A stretch of DNA of 35,030 bases, taken from the NCBI GenBank assembly GCA_938091995.1, contig CALKNZ010000107.1, positions 1-35,030 on the forward strand, in the 5' to 3' direction. Shown in pieces: positions 27,456 to 35,030 of this stretch. Both the position numbers and the translations under genes were made by a program. Each line of letters begins with the position of its first letter. Position 1 is the first letter of the stretch. This DNA is from an uncultured Luminiphilus sp. (lineage in GTDB: Bacteria > Pseudomonadota > Gammaproteobacteria > Pseudomonadales > Halieaceae). The notes under the pieces were generated by a model, which did no database searches, was not told the DNA's origin, and saw nothing but the letters and a program-made list of their open reading frames with translations.

Positions 27456-28259
27456 ATGAATCTGCGCTTAAACAATGAATTTCTCTATCAGATCTTTGCA
27501 CTACTGCTTGCCGTTATTGTGGTGCATGGCATTTACATTGGTGTCATCAGGCCCACCGCCGATGCTCAGCTCGCAGCTCAAGCGGCCATGCAAGCTGCGG
27601 GAGAAGATGTTGTCACACAACGCACCCTCGCCATTGTTATTCGAGACCTAGAACAGGAAGCGTGTTTTATTTTGCTGTTGTGGGCACTTGCCATTATGGG
27701 AATGAAAGCCAAACGCACCCGGGACGAGCAAAGCATGTTGGATAAGAACCTCATCGAAGTGCCTACAGGCACGAGCCTGCTACCCCAGGATAGCCGAGAG
27801 TACTCGCGACTTCTTGAGGCTCTACCCGAAGACCAGCAAGACTATTTGCTACCCAGGGCACTAATGAATGCCCTGCAGCGATTTGTCACCACCCAGTCGA
27901 TTCCAGCGGTTTCAGAATCTGTACGAGAACAATGCGATATTGAAGCCGATCGCCTTGATTCTGAGCTTTCGATGGTGCGCTACATTTCTTGGGCCATTCC
28001 ATCGATAGGCTTTATCGGCACGGTGCGAGGTATTGGCGATGCACTAGGACAAGCTTATAAAGCTGTAGAGGGCGACATTTCAGGGGTCACGGTAAGTCTG
28101 GGTGTCGCGTTCAACAGTACTTTTGTGGCGCTAGTGCTCTCCATCATCATTATGTTTGCCCTGCATCAATTACAGCTTTCTCAGGAGCGATTGGTATTGA
28201 ACACTCAGCGTTATATCGATCGCAAACTGCTGCGTCACCTGGCAGTGCCGCGCCCATGA
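27456..28259 (+). CDS. MotA/TolQ/ExbB-type proton-channel family protein
   Basis: The 267-residue product has four predicted transmembrane segments (about 12-30, 69-84, 176-195 and 210-236) with a large cytoplasmic loop between the second and third, the topology of MotA and related stators. The third and fourth helices carry the family hallmarks IPSIGFIGTVRGIGDAL and SLGVAFNSTFVALVLSII, where polar residues (T189, S214, N220, S221, T222) line the expected ion path. Family members are pentamers around a dimer of ExbD/TolR/MotB. No such partner is encoded here; the two VWA proteins three genes on are the likely replacement. The stop overlaps the next start as ATGA. Confidence 0.9.
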   Translation: MNLRLNNEFLYQIFALLLAVIVVHGIYIGVIRPTADAQLAAQAAMQAAGEDVVTQRTLAIVIRDLEQEACFILLLWALAIMGMKAKRTRDEQSMLDKNLIEVPTGTSLLPQDSREYSRLLEALPEDQQDYLLPRALMNALQRFVTTQSIPAVSESVREQCDIEADRLDSELSMVRYISWAIPSIGFIGTVRGIGDALGQAYKAVEGDISGVTVSLGVAFNSTFVALVLSIIIMFALHQLQLSQERLVLNTQRYIDRKLLRHLAVPRP

Positions 28260-29497
28260 CCGCACTTTTAGATTTACACGACAGTACTCTGCGTCTCTGG
28301 CATGCAGATACCTGTCTTGAGTCACCCGGCTATGCCTGGTTTGACGGCAACAACTTTCGCTTTGGCCTTCCGGCCATGCGCACGCAGCGCCGGACACCCC
28401 GAGCGGTCAACACCCGTTATTGGTCGCAGCTTAGCACCCAACCCCTCTCCCCACCTTTGGGAAAAGCGCGACACGGGGCAGATCTTGTTCACGCGCATTT
28501 ACAAACGCTGCACCAACTCGCGAGCCACCCCAAAGCGATGCTGCTTACCGCACCAGGCAGTATGGATCGGGAGGCGCTGTCTTTGCTCCTTGGTATTGTT
28601 GAACATCTCCCCTTTGACATTGCGGGGCTCGTCCACAGAAGTGCACTCATTGGTGCAGCCAGTGGCCTAAGTCGGGGACATCATGTGGAGTTGCAGTTAC
28701 ACCAAACTTTAATTACGCCGTTTAGCGTTGAAGACAACTTCGTGAGCGCCGCCGCGAGCCAGGTTATTCCCGGGGAGGGTCTGCTGGCCCTTCAAGATCG
28801 CTTAGCTACCGCCATTGCCGGCAGCTTTGTTGCGCAAACGCGCTTTGATCCTTTGCGTAGTGCCGATGCTGAGCAGGCGCTCTACGACGCCCTGCCCGTA
28901 GCGTTGGCGACATTGCAAAACCAGACGGAGGCACAAATCGCGATTAGCGGCTACTCCGCGCGTATCACCCGGGACGATTTACGGGGAGTGGGTGCTGCCT
29001 ATGGCCAAATGCTAGAACCCCTGCTTGGTGCCGATACACCGGCCGTGCTTGAGAACCCCCTGGACTTACTGCCGGGCTTAACACTCTCAGTCCCTCATCA
29101 GACCACCAGCGGCGAGGTCATTGCTAAAATCGTTGCCGAGTGTCAATCGGAGCTATTACAAGCTGCCGAACAGCTCGCTTTAAACCGTCGGGTACCCCTT
29201 GCTCACACGCCAGCAGCAATACCAGAGACCGCTCCAAAGCCGGCTTTACCAACCGCCACCACGGTACCCACACACGTACTGGTAGGATCTCGGGCTCTGC
29301 GGATCGGCGAGACTACCCCGTTAGACCGCGACACCGTGCTACAGCGTACAGACGCTGGAGTCACACTATCGAGCGCCACATCGATCACCGTCTACATTAA
29401 CAATGAATCTGCTATTGCAGATCAGACACTTCAAGTCGGTGACCGGTTGACTAATGAGGCCGGCTTTAACGGACTGCTTATTGTGGTTGAGGATTGA
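28256..29497 (+). CDS. Cytoplasmic protein resembling the actin/Hsp70 fold with a C-terminal FHA-like module
   Basis: This 413-residue protein has no signal peptide or membrane segment. Its N-terminus (LLDLHDSTLRLW, residues 4-15) looks like the phosphate-1 strand-turn-strand of actin/Hsp70-type ATPases, and later parts (MLLTAPGSMDREALSLL, FDIAGLVHRSALIGAASG) fit the domain order of Hsp70-like or PilM/GspL-like proteins, although nucleotide-binding residues look degenerate. After a Pro/Ala linker (312-338), residues 340-411 (VLVGSRALRIGE, VYINNESAIADQTLQVGDRL, LLIVVED) resemble an FHA-type beta-sandwich. The fold assignments are inferred by eye. By position, between the channel gene and the VWA genes, it may be a cytoplasmic regulator or clamp of the complex. 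Confidence 0.6.
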   Translation: MTALLDLHDSTLRLWHADTCLESPGYAWFDGNNFRFGLPAMRTQRRTPRAVNTRYWSQLSTQPLSPPLGKARHGADLVHAHLQTLHQLASHPKAMLLTAPGSMDREALSLLLGIVEHLPFDIAGLVHRSALIGAASGLSRGHHVELQLHQTLITPFSVEDNFVSAAASQVIPGEGLLALQDRLATAIAGSFVAQTRFDPLRSADAEQALYDALPVALATLQNQTEAQIAISGYSARITRDDLRGVGAAYGQMLEPLLGADTPAVLENPLDLLPGLTLSVPHQTTSGEVIAKIVAECQSELLQAAEQLALNRRVPLAHTPAAIPETAPKPALPTATTVPTHVLVGSRALRIGETTPLDRDTVLQRTDAGVTLSSATSITVYINNESAIADQTLQVGDRLTNEAGFNGLLIVVED

Positions 29498-29500
29498 GCT

Positions 29501-30592
29501 TTGGCCCGGCGCAAGCGCCAAGCATCGACCTTTAATCTCAGCTTTCTGGATATCATGTCCTGTGGCTTTGGTGCCGTGGTGCTGGTGTTTCTCATTATCG
29601 ATCACTCGATGGAGGTAGAAACTGAAACCCTGAATGCTGAAGTTTTTTCCGAAATTGATCTTTTAGAGGACGACATTGAACAGGGACAGTTGGGCCTTGT
29701 GGCTTTGCGTAACGCCCTATCAAGCGTTGATGTCGACATTGTCGAAGCCCGGGGGCTGGCTACTCGAGTCACCGAAGAGCTCGATCGTTACGAAGCCCTC
29801 ATCGCCTCTTTAGAGGAGGAAGGCTTTACTGACACAACCGATGTCGAGGCACTCAAAGCCGAAATAAATCGCCTGGAAGACCGAGTTAGCAAACTGCGCG
29901 AAGCGGCAAAAGAAGAGGCTGGACAAAGTGCCCGGGACTTCACCGGCGATGGCAACCGACAATACCTTACCGGTTTGAACCTAGGGGGTAATCGCATTGT
30001 CATTCTCATCGATGCTTCAGCCAGTATGCTGGCTGATTCTATTGTGAACGTGATTCGCTTGCGCAATATGGATCCTGAGCTACAGCGCTCTGCAGATAAA
30101 TGGCAGCGCGCCCTCAACACCGTCGACTGGCTAACGTCCCAACTCCCAATTAATTCGCAATACCAAATCATTGCCTTCAATACAGAAGCAAAACCCGTTT
30201 TATCCGGCACGGCAGGTAAGTGGCTGGAAGTGGCAGATGCCCCACAGTTAAAAGCAGCCACCGAAGCCCTGCGGGAGCGCCTCCCCACCGGCGGCACTAA
30301 CTTGCACGGTGCGTTTGATGCGGTGACCACCCTGCCCGGCGGGCCTGACAATATTTTTCTTATCACCGATGGACTGCCCACACAAAGTTACGAGCCACCA
30401 CGACGCACCACCATTTCAGGTCGCGATCGCCTAGGCCTTTTTCGGAAAGCGGTGCAGCGACTGCCATCAGGCGTGCCCGTCAATATTATTTTGGCGCCTA
30501 TGGAGGGCGACCCTATGGCCGCTTCTGAATTTTGGCAGCTAGCGCAAGTGAGCGGCGGTTCTTTCATGTCACCTTCGCGAGATTGGCCATGA
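29501..30592 (+). CDS. VWA-domain protein with 'SFLD-CGFGAV' membrane anchor (VWA1)
   Basis: The 363-residue product has a short basic cytoplasmic N-terminus, one transmembrane helix beginning NLSFLDIMSCGFGAVVLVF (Asp17 at its entrance), a helical/coiled-coil stretch (about 40-140) and a periplasmic von Willebrand A domain. The MIDAS metal site is complete: DASAS (171-175), T266 in GGTN and D290 in ITDGLP. The layout of short tail, membrane helix with an Asp, then periplasmic domain is that of ExbD/TolR/MotB, with VWA replacing the usual domain. The start is a TTG at 29501, 3 bp after the previous stop; no ATG fits, and the tail length then matches the second VWA protein. Confidence 0.88.
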   Translation: MARRKRQASTFNLSFLDIMSCGFGAVVLVFLIIDHSMEVETETLNAEVFSEIDLLEDDIEQGQLGLVALRNALSSVDVDIVEARGLATRVTEELDRYEALIASLEEEGFTDTTDVEALKAEINRLEDRVSKLREAAKEEAGQSARDFTGDGNRQYLTGLNLGGNRIVILIDASASMLADSIVNVIRLRNMDPELQRSADKWQRALNTVDWLTSQLPINSQYQIIAFNTEAKPVLSGTAGKWLEVADAPQLKAATEALRERLPTGGTNLHGAFDAVTTLPGGPDNIFLITDGLPTQSYEPPRRTTISGRDRLGLFRKAVQRLPSGVPVNIILAPMEGDPMAASEFWQLAQVSGGSFMSPSRDWP

Positions 30593-30614
30593 TTCTGATA
30601 GAGCGCTACGCGCT

Positions 30615-31613
30615 ATGAAAACACGCCGAGCAACACCGGAATTTTCAATTTCCTTTTTGGATGTCATCTGCTGTGGCTTTGGTGCAGTCATTCTCTTATT
30701 GATGATTACCAAAACGGTACAGCCACAAATATTGGAGCGCTCAACCATTGTCGCCGATGGCCGCGTTGCAGACCTCACTGAGCAACTTTTTGAAATTCGC
30801 GGCGAGACCACGATTTTAAATCGCGACCTAAAAGCCAAACAGGAACAAATATCTGAATACCGTGAGCGTATCGCCATTCTTCAAGGGGCGCTTGCCAGCA
30901 CCCGATCACGCTTTGACAGCCTCGAGACGACGAGAAACTCCAACAGCATTATTGAGCAGGAGTTGGCCATAGCTCGACAGCAATTAAGCGAAGAAGAAAA
31001 GCGCCTTTTAGGGGTGAATAGCCAGCGAAAAAATCAGTTAATCGGCGGCATACCGGTTGACAGCGAGTACATCATTTTCATTATAGATACCTCGGGGTCC
31101 ATGTTTTCCTATGCTTGGGACAGGATGCTCATCGAAATGGAGGCCACCCTCAATATTTACCCCGAGGTCAAAGGCATTCAGGTGCTCAACGATATGGGTA
31201 ACTACCTGTTCTCTCGGTATCGTGGCCAATGGATTCCTGACACCCCGGCTAGGCGCAGCTTAATACTGCGCAATCTCACCAACTGGAATGTTTTCTCCAA
31301 CAGTTCCCCCGTGGAAGGGATCACTGCCGCCGTGCGCACCTTTTACGATCCCAAGAAAAAGATGTCGATCTACGTTTTTGGTGACGAATTCACCGGGGAG
31401 TCCATTAGAAACGTTGTAGAAACCGTCGATCGTTTGAATGCTCAGAATTTTGGCGGCGAACGGCGCGTCAGGATCCATGGCGTAGGCTTTCCCGTACAAT
31501 TTATTAGACCGCCAGAATTACAGGTTACTGGCGTACGTTTTGCTACACTGATGCGAGAGCTAACCTACAGAAATGGTGGCACGTTTGTTGGACTTAATAA
31601 CTTCAGGCCCTAA
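30615..31613 (+). CDS. VWA-domain protein with 'SFLD-CGFGAV' membrane anchor (VWA2)
   Basis: The 332-residue product parallels its neighbour: a basic N-terminus, a transmembrane helix starting SISFLDVICCGFGAVILLL with Asp16 at its entrance, a clear coiled coil (about 50-135, QEQISEYRERIAILQGAL) and a VWA domain with DTSGS (158-162). The usual MIDAS threonine is less clear (SNSSPVEGI), and an acidic residue is kept in VYVFGDEFTGES (D257). It is a diverged paralogue of the preceding gene, so the two may form a heterodimer. It ends beyond the start of the next lipoprotein gene, overlapping it by up to 41 bp. Confidence 0.88.
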   Translation: MKTRRATPEFSISFLDVICCGFGAVILLLMITKTVQPQILERSTIVADGRVADLTEQLFEIRGETTILNRDLKAKQEQISEYRERIAILQGALASTRSRFDSLETTRNSNSIIEQELAIARQQLSEEEKRLLGVNSQRKNQLIGGIPVDSEYIIFIIDTSGSMFSYAWDRMLIEMEATLNIYPEVKGIQVLNDMGNYLFSRYRGQWIPDTPARRSLILRNLTNWNVFSNSSPVEGITAAVRTFYDPKKKMSIYVFGDEFTGESIRNVVETVDRLNAQNFGGERRVRIHGVGFPVQFIRPPELQVTGVRFATLMRELTYRNGGTFVGLNNFRP

Positions 31614-32316
31614 TAAATGCCGGCGCTCGTTAAGCGTACTAGCCGCTGTACTGCTGATGACGGCCTGTGGTGCCCGCGAAGTCGTAGTTCAGGGCAATTT
31701 TCCAAAACCGCTAATGGACCCGCTACCCCTCACCCTAGGGGTTATTTATACCGATGAGTTTTCACAACACGAAATCTTTGATGAAGCAGCGGGACGCGCT
31801 GAATCTGACTGGCTGGTCAAAACTGGGGATGCTCAGGTCCAATTCTGGAATACGCTACTGTCGGGCATGTTCGAGGAGGTCTTACTGATTAAAGATCACA
31901 AGACCTTACACGCCCATGAAGACAAGATTGACGCAGTCATTGTCCCAGCTGTTGCCGACCTGCAGTACACCATTCCCCTACATACCAACATTAAAATCTA
32001 CGAAATTTGGATGAAGTACCGGTTTAGATTAATCGCCTTAGAAGATATTCATGATCACGAAAACGGCGACTTGACCATTAATCCAGACCAATACTTTGCT
32101 GACTGGACGCTGACCGCCTACGGAAAAACGCCCACTGCTTTTTTGCAGTCCGACGAGGAGGCCGTCAATCTTGCCGCCGTGGTGGCACTGCGGGATGCTG
32201 GCGCCAACTTTGCTACATCCTTTGCCCGGGTCCCTGATGTCGTCGCTTGGATGTCAGAGGGGATGCAGGCCTCACCCCATGAGTCTGACGAAATTCAAGG
32301 TGCAGCTCATGACTAG
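31573..32316 (+). CDS. Lipoprotein of unknown function
   Basis: The 247-residue product has a long basic N-terminus followed by a lipobox (VLLMTAC). The mature part opens with PLPLTLGVIYTDEFSQHEIF and FWNTLLSGMFEEVLL, an alpha/beta pattern I associate loosely with small outer-membrane lipoproteins of unknown function; I cannot name a family. Starting at the ATG at 31573 overlaps VWA2 by 41 bp. GTG 31576 or TTG 31588 would shorten the overlap and give a more usual n-region. Its own stop overlaps the next ATG by 8 bp. Confidence 0.75.
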   Translation: MVARLLDLITSGPNKCRRSLSVLAAVLLMTACGAREVVVQGNFPKPLMDPLPLTLGVIYTDEFSQHEIFDEAAGRAESDWLVKTGDAQVQFWNTLLSGMFEEVLLIKDHKTLHAHEDKIDAVIVPAVADLQYTIPLHTNIKIYEIWMKYRFRLIALEDIHDHENGDLTINPDQYFADWTLTAYGKTPTAFLQSDEEAVNLAAVVALRDAGANFATSFARVPDVVAWMSEGMQASPHESDEIQGAAHD

Positions 32317-32983
32317 AACAAGACCAACATGGCTGACATTAGCCCTACTGGCCGCCCTTGCTTTGCTTCAAGGCTGCGTGACCGCAACCGTTGACGAGAT
32401 GACGTTTCTAGAGCCCACCGCAGGTATTGGTGATGCCTCTGTGGTGATCATAGGACGTCGGCATGCCCCAGATTATGAAACCGAATTTGATTTCATTGAA
32501 TGCATTGGCGACCACATTCGTCGAGGCGATAACTCCATTTCAGTGCTACATGAACTTGAATTTATTAACATGATGTACCCATGGTTTGAACCACGGACCG
32601 CGCCGCTACGAACTGACGACATTGAAAAGCTCCTGTCCCAACAGCGCGTTGCCGATCGCTTTGCTGAGCTGAAACTCGAATATATGATCTGGATTGACGG
32701 CTCTACGGTAGAGACCAACAGTTCGGGGTCAATGACCTGCGGTGTTGGCCCGGGGGGCGCAGGCTGCTTTGGTTTCGGCACCTGGGGTAATGCGTCTGAC
32801 TATGAGGCGACCATCTGGGATTTCACCGATGAAACTGAGGTGGGGCGTATTAGCGCCAACACCAGTGGCCAAAGCTATATGCCTGCGGTGGTGGTCCCTA
32901 TACCCATTATTGCTCCCGTACAGGGCACTGCCTGTGACAGCTTGGGCGACCAGTTGCTCAAATATTTGTCCGCCAAGATGTAA
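32309..32983 (+). CDS. Lipoprotein of unknown function
   Basis: The 224-residue product has a classical lipoprotein signal (LALLAALALLQGC). The mature domain contains GIGDASVVIIGRRHAPDYETEF, a Cys in FIECIGDHI, MIWIDGSTVETNSSG, a Cys/Gly-rich loop (MTCGVGPGGAGCFGFGTWG) and a beta-strand-rich end. The cysteine pairs could form disulphides in the periplasm. AGGTG at about -7 supports the ATG at 32309, which overlaps the previous gene by 8 bp. I do not recognise the family. Confidence 0.78.
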   Translation: MTRTRPTWLTLALLAALALLQGCVTATVDEMTFLEPTAGIGDASVVIIGRRHAPDYETEFDFIECIGDHIRRGDNSISVLHELEFINMMYPWFEPRTAPLRTDDIEKLLSQQRVADRFAELKLEYMIWIDGSTVETNSSGSMTCGVGPGGAGCFGFGTWGNASDYEATIWDFTDETEVGRISANTSGQSYMPAVVVPIPIIAPVQGTACDSLGDQLLKYLSAKM

Positions 32984-32992
32984 GTCTGACCC

Positions 32993-34396
32993 ATGAAATA
33001 CTTTATCTACCTTACGCTCATTACCCTATTGACCGCCTGTGGCAGCACCGGGGGTACCTCATCGACTGTCACGGTTGGCGGCCGGCAAATTGATGTCCCT
33101 GAAGTTACTGCAGATGAACACCAACGTCTCATCGACACCATAGGCATCTATGACGACCCGGAAGCCGCAGCTTACATTGACGCTATCGGTCAGCGCTTGG
33201 TCGCAAATTCCTCCAGACCCAACGACAGCTTTACCTTCACGCTACTCGACTCACCAGATATCAACGCCTTTGCGCTGCCGGGAGGCTTTATTTACATCAA
33301 CCGCGGCTTGCTGGCTTACCTTGAAACAGAAGCCGAACTCGCGGGTGTTATCGCTCACGAAATTGGCCACATTACAGAAAGCCACCACAGTCGGCGCTCG
33401 ACCCAACAAACAACAACCACAGTGCTTGCCACAACGGCCTACATTCTTACCGGTAGTGGCGATCTTTACGATGCAGCGCAAATGTACGGCGCCGAAGTCG
33501 TCAGCGGCTTTGGTCGTGATATGGAACTCGAGGCTGATGCGGCGGGCGCTGAATTCATGCACCGAGCCGGCTATGACGCCGATGCCTTGCTGTCTGTCAT
33601 TGGTGTGCTAAAAGACCAGGAAATGTATCGACGTGTTCAGGCCAAAGCCTCGGGCAAGCCCACTGGCACCTATCATGGGTTGTATTCCAGTCACCCCAGA
33701 AACGATCTGCGGCTGCAAACCGTCATTAAGACCGCCAATACCCTCGATCTGGCGGATCAGCCCGAAGACCCAGAGAAACCCGGTGTTTTCCGCAATCGTA
33801 TTGAAGGGCTGGTCTTTGGTGCCAGCGCTCAATCTCAAGCCGAGTCCAATCGGTTTTATCACAACAAGCTGGATTTTACCTTCCGCTACCCAGAAGGCTG
33901 GTCGGTAACTCAGGGATCCAGAGATGTCACCGTGACCTCAAAGGATGGTAGCGCCTCAATGGCAATCACCCTGTCCCGCCTAGATGCCGGGGTCACGCCG
34001 ATTGAATTTTTGACGAGTACGGCGTCAGGAGACTTAAAGGACTCGCGCGAACTGGAGCAATTTGGCCTCAAAGGCGGCACCGCCATAGCAACAGCCGGAT
34101 CTAATGAGAAACGTTTGGCCGTGCTCGATCACAAGTACCGCTTTCTTTTTGAGGGCACCGGCAGCGACGCCGACGCTCTGGTCATTATTGAAAGCTTCCG
34201 ACCCCTAGTGGCGAAGGAAAAAGCCAAGGGCCCCAGCCGGACACTGCACTACGTGCAGGTGCCCCGGGGTGCCACCCTGCAAAGCCTCGCTTCAGGGGCG
34301 CGCATTCCCGATGCCGAGGACCAATTGCGGCTTATTAACGGCTACTACCCCGTGGGCGAGCCCCGCATTGGCGACTGGATTAAAACGATTCGCTGA
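32993..34396 (+). CDS. M48-family zinc metalloprotease lipoprotein
   Basis: The 467-residue product has a lipobox (LITLLTAC, lipidation at Cys16) and an M48 peptidase domain with HEIGH (122-126) and the downstream ELEAD segment (178-182) that supplies the third zinc ligand, plus the substrate-cleft motif NAFALPGGFIYINRGLL. It resembles BepA/LoiP-type periplasmic proteases that handle outer-membrane proteins. Beyond the protease a PsbP-like module (about 290-405, LDFTFRYPEGWSVTQGS) and a LysM-like end (VPRGATLQSLASGARIPD, about 422-467) could bind peptidoglycan. It is the last tightly spaced gene of the operon, 9 bp after the preceding lipoprotein. Confidence 0.9.
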   Translation: MKYFIYLTLITLLTACGSTGGTSSTVTVGGRQIDVPEVTADEHQRLIDTIGIYDDPEAAAYIDAIGQRLVANSSRPNDSFTFTLLDSPDINAFALPGGFIYINRGLLAYLETEAELAGVIAHEIGHITESHHSRRSTQQTTTTVLATTAYILTGSGDLYDAAQMYGAEVVSGFGRDMELEADAAGAEFMHRAGYDADALLSVIGVLKDQEMYRRVQAKASGKPTGTYHGLYSSHPRNDLRLQTVIKTANTLDLADQPEDPEKPGVFRNRIEGLVFGASAQSQAESNRFYHNKLDFTFRYPEGWSVTQGSRDVTVTSKDGSASMAITLSRLDAGVTPIEFLTSTASGDLKDSRELEQFGLKGGTAIATAGSNEKRLAVLDHKYRFLFEGTGSDADALVIIESFRPLVAKEKAKGPSRTLHYVQVPRGATLQSLASGARIPDAEDQLRLINGYYPVGEPRIGDWIKTIR

Positions 34397-34434
34397 GCGA
34401 GACTCGTAGCATCACTAGCCGTTAAGAATACGCG

Positions 34435-35030
34435 ATGAAAACTTTTTTACGCTCGACGCTGCTCTTTACCTTGTGCGTGTGGCTGACTAACGTACAAGCC
34501 CAAGTCACGGTCTACACAGCGGCTTTAATCCGTACCATGGAGCCCGCATTGCCAGAGGCGACCGCAGTCGCCGTGCAAGAGGGGCGTATTGTTGCGGTGG
34601 GTACCCTTGAAGATATGGAGCCTGTCCTGCGACTCCGGGGCGGTCAGGTCGACCGTCGATTTGAGGATCAAGTGATCGTACCCGGGTTCATTGACCCCCA
34701 CGTACATCCTTCTTTGCCCGCTATTCTGACGCAATTCCCCTTTCTGGCGCCCGATGACTGGTCACTGCCAACCGGCGAGTTTCCAGGGGCGACGACACCC
34801 AAGGCCTACAAAGATCGCCTCATGTTGCTGGCGGCTGAACATAATGACCCCGAAACGCCTTTTATCACCTGGGGTTATCATCCTCTCTGGCACGGAGAAG
34901 TGTGGCGCGATGAGCTAAATCAATGGTTCGGCGACCAACCCGTCATGATTTGGCATCGATCATTTCACGAAATCATTGGTAACGATGCGGCTTGGGCCAT
35001 GCTGGGCGTCACCGCAGAGGATGCGGCGCT
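34435..35030 (+). CDS. Secreted amidohydrolase-family protein (N-terminal part, runs off window)
   Basis: About 198 codons are seen without a stop. A signal peptide (LRSTLLFTLCVWLTNVQA) is followed by the urease-like beta-sandwich start (VAVQEGRIVAVG) and the first metal-binding motif IVPGFIDPHVHPSL, which identifies a TIM-barrel amidohydrolase similar to the amidohydrolase-3/YtcJ group. The segment WGYHPLWHGEVWRDELNQW fits that group. It starts 38 bp after the M48 gene on the same strand, a wider gap than inside the operon, so it may be a separate unit. The substrate is unknown. Confidence 0.85.
   Translation, partial: MKTFLRSTLLFTLCVWLTNVQAQVTVYTAALIRTMEPALPEATAVAVQEGRIVAVGTLEDMEPVLRLRGGQVDRRFEDQVIVPGFIDPHVHPSLPAILTQFPFLAPDDWSLPTGEFPGATTPKAYKDRLMLLAAEHNDPETPFITWGYHPLWHGEVWRDELNQWFGDQPVMIWHRSFHEIIGNDAAWAMLGVTAEDAA

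Noticed and set aside
27456-31613. Zorya-type anti-phage system
   Set aside because: The MotA-like gene recalls ZorA, but there is no OmpA-domain ZorB, no ZorC, and no ZorD helicase or ZorE nuclease. The partners are VWA and PEGA proteins instead.
29501-31613. MoxR-Bat type VWA operon
   Set aside because: No MoxR AAA+ ATPase or BatA/BatD-like gene is present, and the VWA anchors are N-terminal and of a different type.

Overview
The window looks like chromosome from a marine gammaproteobacterium. This inference rests on the housekeeping gene order mutL-amiB-tsaE / queG / orn / rsgA / psd, which follows the E. coli neighbourhood, on the intermediate base composition, and on the general character of the envelope proteins. 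The OM60/NOR5 (Halieaceae) group is my best guess, but it cannot be proved from this sequence alone. I see no tRNA, rRNA, insertion sequence, phage gene or CRISPR array.

Region 1 (1-18.6 kb) is core metabolism and genome maintenance. On the minus strand lie mutL (cut by the window edge), amiB and tsaE. queG runs divergently from tsaE and converges on orn. rsgA, an outer-membrane-barrel-like protein on the minus strand, psd, a PIN-PhoH ATPase (minus), an RNase II-type exoribonuclease, asnS, an orphan ParA ATPase (minus), cinA, pdxH (minus) and a periplasmic gamma-glutamyltransferase follow. Two short tandem repeats sit in convergent intergenic gaps: six 17-bp units at 6260-6361 and two 23-bp units at 13789-13834.

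Region 2 (18.6-19.4 kb) holds a TesB-like acyl-CoA thioesterase on the minus strand, divergent from what follows.

Region 3 (19.58-34.40 kb) is the striking part: twelve same-strand genes packed with overlaps or gaps of at most 22 bp. In order they encode a TPR/TonB-C periplasmic protein, a polyserine lipoprotein, a second lipoprotein, a membrane-anchored TPR protein with a PEGA-like end, a membrane-anchored five-PEGA plus SUMF1/FGE-fold protein, a 93-residue secreted protein, a MotA/TolQ/ExbB-type channel, a cytoplasmic protein resembling the actin/Hsp70 fold with an FHA-like tail, two von Willebrand A proteins sharing a 'SFLD..CGFGAV' membrane anchor, two more lipoproteins, and an M48 zinc metalloprotease lipoprotein. 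I read this as an undescribed proton-motive-force-driven trans-envelope complex. The channel protein would pair with the two VWA proteins in place of ExbD/TolR/MotB. The actin-like protein would sit in the cytoplasm, the PEGA/SUMF1/TPR proteins would span the periplasm, and the lipoproteins and protease would act at the outer membrane. It is analogous to, but distinct from, Tol-Pal, Zorya and the GldKLM core of type 9 secretion.

Region 4 (34.43 kb to the end) is the start of a secreted amidohydrolase that runs off the window.
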